From NCBI RefSeq assembly GCF_900454025.1, contig NZ_UGQM01000001.1:4278001-4342000 (forward strand): a stretch of DNA of 64,000 nt, read 5' to 3'. The stretch's first letter is position 1. Each line of letters opens with the position of its first letter. The notes beneath the pieces were generated by a model, which was not told where the DNA came from, made no database searches, and worked only from the letters and a program-made list of their open reading frames with translations. The stretch comes from Mycolicibacterium gilvum (GTDB lineage Bacteria; Actinomycetota; Actinomycetes; Mycobacteriales; Mycobacteriaceae). The position numbers were made by a program, and so were the translations under genes. This document shows positions 52,076 to 62,884 of this stretch, piece by piece.

Positions 52076-54088
52076 ATGGAGGTCACCGAACTGCTGGCCA
52101 CCGCGGTCGCGGCGTTGGGCGGCGCCACCCGCGACGGTCAGATCGAGATGGCCGAAGCGGTGGCCCGGGCGTTCGCCACCGGTGAGCACCTCGCCGTCCA
52201 GGCCGGTACCGGCACCGGGAAGTCGCTGGCCTACCTGGTGCCCGCGATCGCCCACTCACTCGACGACAACCGGCCCGTGGTGGTGTCCACCGCCACCATC
52301 GCGCTGCAGCGCCAACTGGTCGACCGCGACCTGCCCCGCCTGGCCGACTCCCTGTCGGGTGCGCTGCCGAGGCGGCCGGTGTTCGCGCTGCTGAAAGGGC
52401 GCGGAAACTACCTGTGCCTGAACAAGATCCACAACGGATCGACCGCATCCGAGCCCGAGGACGTGCCCCAGGAGGAACTGTTCTCGCCGATGGCCGCGAG
52501 CGCACTCGGCCGCGACGTGGCGCGGCTGACCGAATGGTCGGACACCACCGACACCGGTGACCGTGACGATCTCAAACCCGGTGTGCCGGACCGGTCGTGG
52601 GCGCAGGTCAGCGTCTCGTCGCGGGAGTGCATCGGGGTGTCGCGGTGCCCGTTCGGCACCGACTGCTTCTCCGAGCGGGCGCGGGGGCGCGCGGCCGAGG
52701 CCGACGTGGTCGTCACCAACCACGCGCTGCTGGCCATCGATGCGATCGGCGACCTCAACGTGCTCCCCGAGCACGAGATGCTCGTCGTCGACGAGGCACA
52801 CGAACTGGTCGACCGCGTCACCAGCGTGGCCACCGCGGAGCTGTCGCCGACTTCCCTGGGCGTGGCGCACCGGCGCGCGGCGCGCGTCGTGTCCGCAGAA
52901 CTCGCGCAGCGACTGGAGGCGGCGATAGCGACGTTCACCTCCGCACTGTTCGACGCCCGCCACGGACGCATCGACGTGCTCGACGACGAGCTGGCGAGTT
53001 ATCTGACGGTGCTGCGCGATTCCGCGCACGCGGCACGCACCGCGGTGGACACCGCGCGCAACGACCCGAAGACGGCGACGGCCCGCTCCGAAGCCGCCTC
53101 CGCGTTGTCCGACGTGGCCGACACGTCCTCGCGGATTCTCGACTCGTTCGTCCCCGCGATCCCCGACCGTACCGACGTCGTCTGGCTCGAACACATCGAA
53201 GACGGCAGGTCCGCCGGTCGCACGATCCTGCGCGTCGCCCCGCTGTCGGTGGCAGGTCTGTTGCGCAGCAGGCTGTTCGGGCATTCCACGGCGGTGCTGA
53301 CGTCGGCGACCCTGACCATCGGCGGCAGCTTCGACGCGATGGCCTCGGCGTGGGGTCTTGCCGGGCCACGCGACGACACCGCGGCCGCGCCCGATCCCGG
53401 ATGGCGCGGGCTGGATGTGGGATCGCCGTTCGACCACGCGAAGGCGGGCATCCTCTACGTCGCGGCGCACCTGCCACCGCCCGGCCGGGACGGCACCGGA
53501 TCGGCCGAGCAACTCGACGAGATCGCCGCGCTGATCGAGGCCGCGGACGGACGCACCCTCGGACTGTTCTCCTCGATGCGGGCCGCCAAGGCCACCGCCG
53601 AGGTGATGCGCGAACGGATCGACACCCCGGTGCTGTGCCAGGGCGACGACACCACCTCGGCCCTGGTGCAACGGTTCGCCGACGATGAACAGACCTCGCT
53701 GTTCGGCACCCTGTCGCTGTGGCAGGGCGTCGACGTGCCGGGCCCTTCGCTGTCGCTGGTGCTGATCGACCGCATCCCGTTCCCCCGGCCCGACGACCCC
53801 CTGCTGACCGCCCGCCAGCGCGCGATCGCAGCGCGCGGCGGCAACGGGTTCATGGCGGTGGCGGCCAGTCACGCCGCGCTGCTGCTGGCCCAGGGGGCCG
53901 GCAGACTGCTGCGCCGCGTCGAGGACCGCGGCGTCGTCGCCGTTCTGGACTCCAGGATGGCCACCGCCCGCTACAGCGGATTCCTGCGCGCGTCGTTGCC
54001 GCCGTACTGGGCGACGACGGACGGTGCGGCGGTGCGGGCCGCGCTTCGGCGCCTGTGCGATACCGAGGACAGCCGAGTCGCGCGATGA
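52076..54088 (+). CDS. dinG: DinG-type ATP-dependent helicase with iron-sulfur cluster
   Basis: The 670-residue XPD/DinG superfamily helicase has Walker A GTGTGKS (44-50), DEAH (239-242) and four cluster cysteines Cys114, Cys185, Cys191 and Cys197. The C-terminal helicase domain contains LTSATLTIGGS-like motif and QGAGRLLR. It unwinds structured or damaged DNA. It starts 3 bases after pncB. Orthologue of Rv1329c. Confidence 0.92.
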   Translation: MEVTELLATAVAALGGATRDGQIEMAEAVARAFATGEHLAVQAGTGTGKSLAYLVPAIAHSLDDNRPVVVSTATIALQRQLVDRDLPRLADSLSGALPRRPVFALLKGRGNYLCLNKIHNGSTASEPEDVPQEELFSPMAASALGRDVARLTEWSDTTDTGDRDDLKPGVPDRSWAQVSVSSRECIGVSRCPFGTDCFSERARGRAAEADVVVTNHALLAIDAIGDLNVLPEHEMLVVDEAHELVDRVTSVATAELSPTSLGVAHRRAARVVSAELAQRLEAAIATFTSALFDARHGRIDVLDDELASYLTVLRDSAHAARTAVDTARNDPKTATARSEAASALSDVADTSSRILDSFVPAIPDRTDVVWLEHIEDGRSAGRTILRVAPLSVAGLLRSRLFGHSTAVLTSATLTIGGSFDAMASAWGLAGPRDDTAAAPDPGWRGLDVGSPFDHAKAGILYVAAHLPPPGRDGTGSAEQLDEIAALIEAADGRTLGLFSSMRAAKATAEVMRERIDTPVLCQGDDTTSALVQRFADDEQTSLFGTLSLWQGVDVPGPSLSLVLIDRIPFPRPDDPLLTARQRAIAARGGNGFMAVAASHAALLLAQGAGRLLRRVEDRGVVAVLDSRMATARYSGFLRASLPPYWATTDGAAVRAALRRLCDTEDSRVAR

Positions 54089-54176
54089 GCGCAGTCCGCC
54101 GCGCGAAGTCACTATTCTGACGGTGAGTTCGGCCGCGGCGATCAGGCCGCCGCGCCACTACCGAAAGGCGGCGTCC

Positions 54177-55646
54177 ATGAGCCCGTCGAGAAGCTCGAAG
54201 CCGTCCCGGTTCCGCTCGTCGGCGGCGTTGCTCGCCGGCACCGCCGTGCTGGCCGGCGCAGCCTGCTCAACGATGTTGCAGGGCAACGCCGTATCGGTGT
54301 TCGACGACCCGTTCAAGGTCGCCGGGATGCCCGCGACCGACGGCCCGACCGGCCTGCGTCCCGATGCCGAGAGCCCGGCGCGGGACGTGACCGGCACCGA
54401 TGGCGGCGACATCGACAACCTGGCCGCGAGCGCGGTCAGCGACATCGAGGACTACTGGGCGACGGCCTACGAGGACGCCTTCGACGAGCGCTTCAAACCG
54501 GTGGCAGAGCTGATCTCCTGGGATGCCAACGGTTTTGACGGAGAGTTCTGTGGCGACACGACCTACGGTCTGGTCAACGCCGGGTACTGCTATGCCGACC
54601 GGACCATCGGCTGGGACCGCGGCGAGCTGCTGCCCAGCCTGCAGCGGGCGCACGGGGACATCGGTGTGGTGATGGTGCTGGCCCACGAGTACGGCCACGC
54701 GGTGTCGCGGCTGTCCGGGTTGTCCGGCAGGGACACCCCGACCCTGGTGGCCGAACAGCAGGCCGACTGTTTCTCGGGCGCCTACATGCGCTGGGTCGCC
54801 GAGGATTCGTCGCAGCGATTCTCGCTGAGCACCGGCGAGGGCTTGAACAATGTGCTCGCCGGTGTCATCTCGTTCCGCGACCCGCTGTTGAACGAGGGCG
54901 ACCCCGACGCCGGCTACGACGAACACGGCTCCGCGTTCGAACGGGTGTCGGCGTTCCAGTTCGGATTCACCGACGGGCCGTCGGCCTGCTCCGGGATCGA
55001 CCTCGACGAGATCGGGCAGCGGCGGGGCGACCTGCCGGTCCTGCTGCCCGAGGACCAGACCGGCGAGCTGCCGGTCACCGAGGATTCCGCGCGTTCGATC
55101 GTCGACGCGATGGAGATCCTGTTCGAACCGCAGAATCCGCCCGCGCTGAGCTTCGAACCGGCCGACGCCGACAACTGTGCCGACGCCCGGCCGAGCCCTC
55201 CCGCCTCGTTCTGCCCGGCGACCAACACGATCGTCGTCGACCTGCCCGCGCTGGAGGAGATGGGGACGCAGGCCGACCCGGACGACGGTACAGCGCTGGC
55301 CGCCGGCGACAACACCGCCTATTCGGTCCTGGTGTCGCGGTACATGCTGGCGATCCAGCACGAACGCGGCGGGGTGGCGCTCAACAGCGCCGAAGCGGCC
55401 CTGCGCACCGCGTGTCTGACGGGGGTGGCGACCGTGAAGATGAGCGAGGAGGTGACCACCCCGGACGGGGACACGATCGCGCTGACGGCCGGCGACGTCG
55501 ACGAGGCGGTCTCCGGGATGCTGACCAACGGGCTGGCCGCCAGCGACGTCAACGGCGAGTCCGTGCCGTCGGGTTTCTCCCGCATCGATGCGTTCCGCGT
55601 CGGCGTCCTCGGGGACGCCGACCGCTGCTTCACCCGGTTCCCGTAA
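54177..55646 (+). CDS. Secreted neutral zinc metallopeptidase (lipoprotein-like)
   Basis: The 489-residue protein has a signal segment with Cys30 in LAGAAC, an imperfect lipobox, then a YpfJ-type metallopeptidase domain with HEYGH (170-174). Downstream residues QQADCFSGAY and several paired cysteines fit an exported protein with disulfides. ATG 54177 follows a GAAAGG site. It lies between dinG and glgP, where M. tuberculosis has no such gene. Confidence 0.82.
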   Translation: MSPSRSSKPSRFRSSAALLAGTAVLAGAACSTMLQGNAVSVFDDPFKVAGMPATDGPTGLRPDAESPARDVTGTDGGDIDNLAASAVSDIEDYWATAYEDAFDERFKPVAELISWDANGFDGEFCGDTTYGLVNAGYCYADRTIGWDRGELLPSLQRAHGDIGVVMVLAHEYGHAVSRLSGLSGRDTPTLVAEQQADCFSGAYMRWVAEDSSQRFSLSTGEGLNNVLAGVISFRDPLLNEGDPDAGYDEHGSAFERVSAFQFGFTDGPSACSGIDLDEIGQRRGDLPVLLPEDQTGELPVTEDSARSIVDAMEILFEPQNPPALSFEPADADNCADARPSPPASFCPATNTIVVDLPALEEMGTQADPDDGTALAAGDNTAYSVLVSRYMLAIQHERGGVALNSAEAALRTACLTGVATVKMSEEVTTPDGDTIALTAGDVDEAVSGMLTNGLAASDVNGESVPSGFSRIDAFRVGVLGDADRCFTRFP

Positions 55647-55649
55647 CCC

Positions 55650-58283
55650 TCAAGCCAGCGCGACCAGGCCGAGTTCGTTGTCCCCGGCCAGCAGCCGGTG
55701 GTGGGGCAGCACCCGGACGGTGTAGCCGACGGATCCGGCGAACGGCAGCGGGGTCGTCGCGGTGAAGATCTCGTTGCCGCTGTCGGCGGTGCCGGTGTGA
55801 TTCATCGGCACGCTGGCCGGATCCATCAGCAGGTCGCCGCCGTCCACCCTGCCGAGGACCGCCTGCACGACCACTTCGTCGGGCCGCAGACCGGCGAGCG
55901 CGACCTGCGCGGTCAGGGTCAGTTCGGACCCCAGCAGCGGCACATCGGGCAAGCCGTAGCTGTCGACGTCGGTGACCTCGACCCGGGGCCAGGCGAGCTC
56001 CACGCGGCGTCGGTACTCCGCGAGTTCACGGGCCGATCCGAACGGCACCGCGAACTGCGGATCGGAGTCCCCGCCGGGCTCGATCACCGCGCGTAGCGCC
56101 GTCGCCGCGGGCAGGTAGTACTTCTGCGTGTAATCGCGCACCATCCGCGATGCCAGCACCTTGGGTCCCAGTGCCTGCAGGGTGTGGCGCACCATCTCGA
56201 CCCAGCGGGTCGGCACGCCGCCCTCGTCGCGGTCGTAGAACTTGGGCACCACCGCCCGCTCGAGGAGGTCGTAGAGCGCGGCGGCCTCCAGATCGTCGCG
56301 ACGACCCTCGTCGGCCAGACCGTCCGCCGTCGGGATCTCCCACCCGTTCTCGCCGTCGAACCACTCGTCCCACCACCCGTCCCGGATGGACAGGTTCAGA
56401 CCGCCGTTGAGCGCGCTCTTCATCCCGGACGTGCCGCACGCCTCCAGCGGACGCAACGGGTTGTTCAGCCACACGTCGCAACCGTGATAGAGCTTGCGCG
56501 CCATGGACATGTCGTAATCGGGCAGGAACACGATGCGGTGGCGCACATCCTCGCGGTCGGCGAAGCGCACGATCTGCTGGATCAGGGCCTTGCCGCCCTC
56601 GTCGGCGGGATGCGACTTGCCCGCGACGATCAACTGGATGGGACGTTCCTCGTCGAGCAGGAGCTTCTTCAGACGTTCGGGATCGCGCAGCATCAGCGTG
56701 AGCCGCTTGTAGGTCGGCACCCGGCGGGCGAAGCCGATCGTCAGCACATCGGGGTCGAAAGCCGTTGCGATCCAACCCAACTCGGCGCCAGCCGCGCCGC
56801 GTTCCAACCATGACCGCCGCACCCGGGCGCGGACATCGGCAATCAGGGCCGCCCGCAGCTGCGAGCGGATCCACCACAGGTGAGCGGGGTCGACCTGCTG
56901 CAGCTTCGACCAGGACTCCGTCTCGCGCAGCGGCGCGAGGTCCTGGCTGCCGAGCAGTTCGCGGCCCAGCTCGAGCCATTGCGGCGCCGCCCACGTCGGG
57001 GCGTGCACCCCGTTGGTGATCGACCCGATCGGCACCTCGGCGGGGTCGAACCCCGGCCACAGCTCGTTGAACATCTCGCGGCTCACGCGGCCGTGCAGCA
57101 ACGACACCCCGTTCGCCCGCTGCGCCAGGCGCAGCCCCATGTGCGCCATATTGAACTTCGTCGGGTCGTCCTCGGCCCCGAAGGCCAGGATCCGGTCCAG
57201 CGGCACACCCGGCAGCAGCCGCGACCCCCCGACCGACGGCCCGTCGGGGCCGAAATAGCGCTCGACCATCTCCGCGGGGAAGCGGTCGATGCCGGCCGCC
57301 ACCGGCGTGTGGGTGGTGAACACCGTCGACGCGCGGACGACCGCGAGCGCCGTGTCGAAATCCAGTCCCGCCTCGATGAGCTCACGAATGCGCTCGGCGC
57401 CCAGGAAGCCCGCATGGCCCTCGTTCATGTGGAACACCTCGGGTGCGGGCAGGCCCTCGAGGTCGGTGAACGCACGGATCGCGCGGACCCCGCCGATACC
57501 GGCCAGGATCTCCTGTTTGATCCGGTGTTCCTGATCACCTCCGTAGAGACGATCGGTCACCGTGCGCAACTCGTGCTCGTTCTCCGGAATGTCGGAATCG
57601 AGCAGCAGCAACGGGATTCGGCCCACCTGGGCGATCCAGACCTGCGCATACAGCAGCGCCCCGCCGGGCATGGCGAGCTGGATGAGAACCGGTTCGCCCT
57701 GCCGGCCGATCAGCAGCCGCAGCGGCAGGCCCTGCGGGTCGAGCGCCGGATAGCTTTCGTGTTGCCAGCCGTCGGCCGACAGCGACTGCCGGAAATAGCC
57801 CGACCGGTACAGCAGGCCCACCGCGATCAGCGGCAGCCCGAGATCCGACGCCGACTTCAGATGATCCCCGGCGAGGATGCCGAGGCCGCCGGAATAGTTC
57901 GGCAGAACCTCGGCGACGCCGAACTCCATGGAGAAGTAGGCGATGCCCTTCGGCGGCTCCGTGGCCGCCCCCGTCGCATCTTCGGAGAGCTCCTGGTACC
58001 ACAGCGGCCTGGTCAGATAGTCATCCAGATCGGCGGCCAGCGTGTGCAGCCGGCTGACGAACGACTCGTCGCCCGCGAGTTCCTCAAGGCGCGCCGGGGT
58101 GACCTGGCCGAGCATCGCCACCGGGTCGCCGCCCACCCTCGCCCACATCTGCGGATCGATCGCCTCGAACAGGTCCTGCGTCGGTTTGTCCCAGGACCAG
58201 CGCAGATTGACGGAGAGCGGCTCGAGCGCGGCGAGCGGCCCGGGAAGGTGCGCACGGACGGTGAATCGACGGAGGGCTTTCAC
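55650..58283 (-). CDS. glgP: Glycogen/alpha-glucan phosphorylase
   Basis: The 877-residue PLP enzyme releases glucose-1-phosphate from alpha-1,4 glucans. It has the actinobacterial N-terminal domain (LSVNLRWSWDKPTQDLFEAI), the GT35 catalytic blocks and the PLP lysine Lys622 in CGTSGMKSALNGG. It is divergent from glgE with 205 bases between starts. Orthologue of Rv1328. Confidence 0.94.
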   Translation of the reverse strand: MKALRRFTVRAHLPGPLAALEPLSVNLRWSWDKPTQDLFEAIDPQMWARVGGDPVAMLGQVTPARLEELAGDESFVSRLHTLAADLDDYLTRPLWYQELSEDATGAATEPPKGIAYFSMEFGVAEVLPNYSGGLGILAGDHLKSASDLGLPLIAVGLLYRSGYFRQSLSADGWQHESYPALDPQGLPLRLLIGRQGEPVLIQLAMPGGALLYAQVWIAQVGRIPLLLLDSDIPENEHELRTVTDRLYGGDQEHRIKQEILAGIGGVRAIRAFTDLEGLPAPEVFHMNEGHAGFLGAERIRELIEAGLDFDTALAVVRASTVFTTHTPVAAGIDRFPAEMVERYFGPDGPSVGGSRLLPGVPLDRILAFGAEDDPTKFNMAHMGLRLAQRANGVSLLHGRVSREMFNELWPGFDPAEVPIGSITNGVHAPTWAAPQWLELGRELLGSQDLAPLRETESWSKLQQVDPAHLWWIRSQLRAALIADVRARVRRSWLERGAAGAELGWIATAFDPDVLTIGFARRVPTYKRLTLMLRDPERLKKLLLDEERPIQLIVAGKSHPADEGGKALIQQIVRFADREDVRHRIVFLPDYDMSMARKLYHGCDVWLNNPLRPLEACGTSGMKSALNGGLNLSIRDGWWDEWFDGENGWEIPTADGLADEGRRDDLEAAALYDLLERAVVPKFYDRDEGGVPTRWVEMVRHTLQALGPKVLASRMVRDYTQKYYLPAATALRAVIEPGGDSDPQFAVPFGSARELAEYRRRVELAWPRVEVTDVDSYGLPDVPLLGSELTLTAQVALAGLRPDEVVVQAVLGRVDGGDLLMDPASVPMNHTGTADSGNEIFTATTPLPFAGSVGYTVRVLPHHRLLAGDNELGLVALA

Positions 58284-58488
58284 GGTTCCTGACGTTACTG
58301 GGGTCCGCCGCTTTCGTCTGGCACGTACCCGATAAGGCCGGCCGGCCGTTCGATGACCGACAGAAGGTTGAGTCGGACACTACGGTGGGTATAGCCGCGA
58401 CAGGGCTGTTCGAGGCCGTAGACGAGACCAGACAACGCGTGCGCGGTATGCACCGGACAGCACGTTCCAGTGGTAGGGAGAGTCACTA
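58284..58488. promoter_or_regulatory. Divergent glgP-glgE promoter region
   Basis: The 205 bases separate two glucan operons. It contains a GGCCGGCCGGCC palindrome at 58336-58347 and, before glgE, the ribosome site GTAGGGAGAG. No sigma-factor consensus stands out. Confidence 0.4.
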
Positions 58489-60579
58489 GTGACCGCCGGT
58501 CGTATCGAGATCGATGACGTCCAGCCCGTGGTGTCCCATGGGCGTTTTCCCGCCAAGGCGGTTGTCGGCGAAGTTCTGCCGGTGAGCGCGACGGTGTGGC
58601 GCGAGGGTCACGACGCGGTGGCCGCGACCCTGGTGGTGCGCTATCACGGCACCGACTACCCGGCGTTGGCCGATGAGCCGCCGGGCCGGGTGCGGACCCC
58701 CGAAGCGGTGCCGATCCAGGATGTCGTCAACACTCGGGAGCGGGGCAGGCCGACGACGCTGCCGATGGCGCAGGGGCGGACCCCCGACGTCTTCCACGGT
58801 CAGTTCAGCCCCGACGCGGTCGGCCTCTGGACCTTCCGGGTGGACGGCTGGAGCGACCCGATCGCCACCTGGCGCCACCACGTGATCGCCAAGCTCGACG
58901 CCGGTCAGAGCGAGGGCGAACTCGACAACGACCTGCTGATCGGCGCACGCCTGCTGGATCGCGCCGCGACCGGCGTGCCCCGCCAGGACCGTTACCCGCT
59001 CGCCGAGGCCGCGGCCCGCCTGCGCGAACCCGGCGACCCGTTCTACCGCGCCGGCGCGGCGCTGGCGCCGGACATCACCGAGCTGCTGAACCAGTTTCCG
59101 CTGCGAGAACTGATCACCCGAGGGCAACAGCACGGCGTCTGGGTGGATCGGCCGCTGGCCCGGTTCAGTTCCTGGTACGAGTTCTTCCCCCGGTCCACCG
59201 GCGGCTGGGACCCCGCGGGCAATCCTGTGCACGGCACGTTCGCGACCGCGACGAAGGCGCTGCCCCGGGTGGCCCGGATGAACTTCGACATCGTGTATCT
59301 GCCGCCCATCCACCCGATCGGCAAGGTGCACCGTAAGGGCCGCAACAACAGCGTCACCGCCGCCCCCGGCGATGTCGGATCGCCGTGGGCGATCGGAAGT
59401 GACGAGGGCGGACATGACGCGGTGCACCCCGACCTCGGCACCATCGACGATTTCGACGAGTTCGTCAGCGCCGCCCGCGACGAAGGGCTGGAGGTTGCGC
59501 TCGACCTCGCGCTGCAGTGCGCGCCCGACCACCCGTGGGCCCGTGACCATCCCGAGTGGTTCACGGTTCTGCCCGACGGGACCATCGCCTACGCGGAGAA
59601 CCCGCCGAAGAAGTATCAGGACATCTATCCGCTGAACTTCGACAACGACCCCGCCGGCCTGTACGAGGAAGTGCTGCGGGTCGTCAAGTTCTGGGTTTCG
59701 CACGGCGTCAAGGTTTTCCGGGTGGACAACCCGCACACCAAGCCGCCGAACTTCTGGGCCTGGCTCATCGGTGAGGTCAAGAACATCGACCCCGACGTGC
59801 TGTTTCTGGCCGAGGCGTTCACCCGGCCCGCCCGGCTGTTCGGGCTGGCCAAGCTCGGGTACACGCAGTCCTACACCTACTTCACCTGGCGCACCGCCAA
59901 ATGGGAACTGACCGAGTTCGGGCAGTCGATCGCCGAGCACGCCGATTACGCACGGCAGAGCCTGTGGGTGAACACGCCGGACATCCTGCACGAGAGCCTG
60001 CAGCACGGTGGGCCGGGAATGTTCGCGATCCGGGCGGTGCTGGCGTCGACGATGAGCCCGACATGGGGTGTGTACTCCGGTTACGAGCTCTTCGAACACC
60101 GTGCGGTGCGGGAGGGCAGCGAGGAATACCTGCACTCGGAGAAGTACGAGCTGCGGCCGCGCGACTTCGACGCCGCGCTGGCCGACGGCGAGTCCCTGGA
60201 GCCGTTCATCGCGCGGCTCAACGAGATCCGCCGCGTCCACCCGGCGTTGCAGCAGCTCCGGACCATCACGTTCCACCACATCGACAACGATGCGCTGCTG
60301 GCGTACAGCAAGTTCGATCCGGTTTCCGGCGACCAGGTGCTGGTCGTCGTGACTCTCAACCCGTTCGGCCCCGAGGACGGCACCCTGTGGCTGGACATGG
60401 GAGCACTCGGCATGGAGCAGCAGGACCGCTTCTGGGTGCGCGACGAGATCACCGGCGAGGAATACCAGTGGGGGCACGGCAATTACGTGCGTCTCGACCC
60501 CGCGCGAGCGGTGGCCCACGTGCTGAACATGCCGCAAATCCCGGTCGATCAACGAAACAATCTGCTGCGTAGGGAGTGA
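58489..60579 (+). CDS. glgE: GlgE alpha-1,4-glucan:maltose-1-phosphate maltosyltransferase
   Basis: The 696-residue GH13 enzyme transfers maltose from maltose-1-phosphate to the non-reducing end of glucans. The nucleophile is Asp413 ([10 protein letters not shown]) and the acid/base Glu442 ([10 protein letters not shown]); the 29-residue spacing equals that of Asp394/Glu423 in Streptomyces GlgE. GTG 58489 is the start. It is followed by glgB after 4 bases. It is essential in M. tuberculosis because substrate build-up is toxic. Confidence 0.95.
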   Translation: MTAGRIEIDDVQPVVSHGRFPAKAVVGEVLPVSATVWREGHDAVAATLVVRYHGTDYPALADEPPGRVRTPEAVPIQDVVNTRERGRPTTLPMAQGRTPDVFHGQFSPDAVGLWTFRVDGWSDPIATWRHHVIAKLDAGQSEGELDNDLLIGARLLDRAATGVPRQDRYPLAEAAARLREPGDPFYRAGAALAPDITELLNQFPLRELITRGQQHGVWVDRPLARFSSWYEFFPRSTGGWDPAGNPVHGTFATATKALPRVARMNFDIVYLPPIHPIGKVHRKGRNNSVTAAPGDVGSPWAIGSDEGGHDAVHPDLGTIDDFDEFVSAARDEGLEVALDLALQCAPDHPWARDHPEWFTVLPDGTIAYAENPPKKYQDIYPLNFDNDPAGLYEEVLRVVKFWVSHGVKVFRVDNPHTKPPNFWAWLIGEVKNIDPDVLFLAEAFTRPARLFGLAKLGYTQSYTYFTWRTAKWELTEFGQSIAEHADYARQSLWVNTPDILHESLQHGGPGMFAIRAVLASTMSPTWGVYSGYELFEHRAVREGSEEYLHSEKYELRPRDFDAALADGESLEPFIARLNEIRRVHPALQQLRTITFHHIDNDALLAYSKFDPVSGDQVLVVVTLNPFGPEDGTLWLDMGALGMEQQDRFWVRDEITGEEYQWGHGNYVRLDPARAVAHVLNMPQIPVDQRNNLLRRE

Positions 60580-60583
60580 GGAC

Positions 60584-62809
60584 ATGACCAACGCGTCCAA
60601 CCTGAAGAACCAGATCGACAGCCCCCACCTTCGGCCGCACACCGCCGATCTGAACCGCCTGCTGGCCGGCGAGCATCACGACCCGCACTCGGTCCTGGGG
60701 GCCCACGAGTACGACGACCACACGGTGATCCGCGCGTACCGCCCACACGCGGTGTCGGTGGAAGCGCTCATCGGTGGCACCCGGTATCCGTTGCGGCACA
60801 TCGAATCCGGCCTGTTCGCGGTCGCCGTGCCGTTCACCGGACTCATCGACTACCGGCTCGCGATCCGGTATTCCGACGACGAGTCGGCGTTCGTCCACAC
60901 GGTCGCCGACGCGTACCGTTTCCTGCCCACGCTCGGCGAGATCGACCTGCATCTGTTCGGTGAGGGTCGCCACGAACGCCTGTGGGAGATCCTCGGTGCG
61001 CATCGGCGGACGTTCACGACCGCCGACGGCGAGGTCACCGGCGTGTCGTTCGCGGTCTGGGCGCCGAACGCCAAGGGCGTCAGCGTGACCGGCGACTTCA
61101 ACCACTGGGGCAACGAAGCGCAGATGCGGGTGCTGGGGTCCACCGGGGTGTGGGAGGTGTTCTGGCCGAACTTCCCCGACGGCGGGCTCTACAAGTTCCG
61201 GGTCCACGGCGCCGACGGATCGGTGGTCGACCGTGCCGACCCGATGGCCTTCGCGACCGAGGTTCCGCCGCAGACCGCGTCGAAGGTGTTCGAGAGCGAA
61301 TACACCTGGGACGACGCGGAATGGATGGACGGACGGACGCTGCGCAACCCGGTGTTCGAGCCGATGAGCACCTACGAGGTGCACCTGGGGTCCTGGCGCC
61401 CCGGGTTGAGCTACACCGAACTGGCGGAGCAGCTCACCGAATACCTTGTGCAGCACGGCTTCACCCACGTCGAGATGCTCCCCGTCGCCGAGCATCCGTT
61501 CGGCGGGTCCTGGGGCTACCAGGTCACCTCCTACTACGCGCCGTCCTCCCGGTTCGGCTCCCCCGACGAGTTCCGGTACCTCGTCGACGCACTGCACCGC
61601 GCCGGGATCGGCGTGCTCGTCGACTGGGTGCCGGCACACTTCCCGAAGGACTCCTGGGCGCTCGGGCGTTTCGACGGCACCGCGCTCTACGAGCACGGTG
61701 ACCCTCGTCGTGGCGAGCAGTTGGACTGGGGCACCTACGTTTTCGACTTCGGCCGGGCGGAGGTACGCAACTTCCTGGTGGCCAACGCGCTGTACTGGCT
61801 GCAGGAGTACCACATCGACGGCCTGCGGGTGGACGCGGTGGCGTCGATGCTCTACCTCGACTACTCCCGTCCGGAGGGCGGCTGGTCCCCGAACATCTAC
61901 GGCGGCCGGGAGAACCTCGAAGCGGTGCAGTTCCTGCAGGAGATGAACGCGACCGTCCACAAGATCAACCCCGGCATCGTGACCATCGCCGAGGAATCGA
62001 CCTCGTGGCCCGGCGTCACCCGGCCGACCAATCTCGGCGGTCTCGGCTTCTCGATGAAGTGGAACATGGGCTGGATGAACGACACTTTGGAGTTCATCAA
62101 GCGCGACCCCATCCACCGCAGCTTCCACCACGGCGAGATCACGTTCTCGATGATCTACGCGTTCAGCGAGAACTTCGTGCTGCCCATCAGCCACGACGAG
62201 GTGGTGCACGGCAAGGGCACGCTGTGGGGGCGGATGCCGGGCAACGACCACATGAAGGCCGCCGGGATCCGCAGCCTGCTGGCCTACCAGTGGGCCCACC
62301 CCGGCAAGCAGTTGCTGTTCATGGGTCAGGAGTTCGGCCAGCGCGCCGAATGGTCCGAGGAGCGCGGTGTCGACTGGTTCCAGCTCGATGAGCAGGGTTT
62401 CTCCGACGGCATTCTGCGCATGCTCTCGGACGCCAACCACATCTACCGCGACCGCCGTGCGCTGTGGTCGCGCGACACCCAGCCCGAAGGCTATTCCTGG
62501 ATCGACGCCAACGATTCGGCGAACAACGTACTGAGCTTCCTGCGGTTCGGTGACGACGGTTCGATGATGGCCTGCGTGTTCAACTTCTCCGGCGCAGAAC
62601 ACAGCCGATACCGCCTCGGTCTGCCCCACGCGGGCACCTGGCGGGAGGTGCTCAACACCGACTCCGACACCTATCACGGTGCCGGGATCGGCAACTACGG
62701 GTCCGTCGAGGCCACCGACGAGCCGTGGCACGGCCGTCCGGCGTCCGCGGTGATGGTGCTTCCGCCGCTGTCGGCGCTGTGGTTCGAACCCGTACCCCCC
62801 GAGGCCTGA
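60584..62809 (+). CDS. glgB: 1,4-alpha-glucan branching enzyme
   Basis: The 741-residue GH13 enzyme adds alpha-1,6 branches. Nucleophile Asp417 ([11 protein letters not shown]) and acid/base Glu470 ([11 protein letters not shown]) keep the 53-residue spacing of E. coli GlgB (405/458). It has the N-terminal N1 and CBM48 domains ([20 protein letters not shown]). It makes branched glucan with GlgE and ends at a strong hairpin. Confidence 0.95.
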   Translation: MTNASNLKNQIDSPHLRPHTADLNRLLAGEHHDPHSVLGAHEYDDHTVIRAYRPHAVSVEALIGGTRYPLRHIESGLFAVAVPFTGLIDYRLAIRYSDDESAFVHTVADAYRFLPTLGEIDLHLFGEGRHERLWEILGAHRRTFTTADGEVTGVSFAVWAPNAKGVSVTGDFNHWGNEAQMRVLGSTGVWEVFWPNFPDGGLYKFRVHGADGSVVDRADPMAFATEVPPQTASKVFESEYTWDDAEWMDGRTLRNPVFEPMSTYEVHLGSWRPGLSYTELAEQLTEYLVQHGFTHVEMLPVAEHPFGGSWGYQVTSYYAPSSRFGSPDEFRYLVDALHRAGIGVLVDWVPAHFPKDSWALGRFDGTALYEHGDPRRGEQLDWGTYVFDFGRAEVRNFLVANALYWLQEYHIDGLRVDAVASMLYLDYSRPEGGWSPNIYGGRENLEAVQFLQEMNATVHKINPGIVTIAEESTSWPGVTRPTNLGGLGFSMKWNMGWMNDTLEFIKRDPIHRSFHHGEITFSMIYAFSENFVLPISHDEVVHGKGTLWGRMPGNDHMKAAGIRSLLAYQWAHPGKQLLFMGQEFGQRAEWSEERGVDWFQLDEQGFSDGILRMLSDANHIYRDRRALWSRDTQPEGYSWIDANDSANNVLSFLRFGDDGSMMACVFNFSGAEHSRYRLGLPHAGTWREVLNTDSDTYHGAGIGNYGSVEATDEPWHGRPASAVMVLPPLSALWFEPVPPEA

Positions 62810-62818
62810 GGTCTACGA

Positions 62819-62881
62819 CGCCGAAATTGCATTCCAGCAGGCGTGCACTCGCACAAGCTCTGCTGGAATGCAGTTTCGGCG
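62819..62881. terminator. Strong 22-bp-arm hairpin between convergent genes
   Basis: Arms 62819-62840 and 62860-62881 pair over 22 bases with one G-U type mismatch, around a 19-base loop that itself contains GTGC/GCAC. It separates glgB from the converging thioredoxin/TPR gene, so it is a probable bidirectional terminator. Confidence 0.65.
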
Positions 62882-62884
62882 AGG

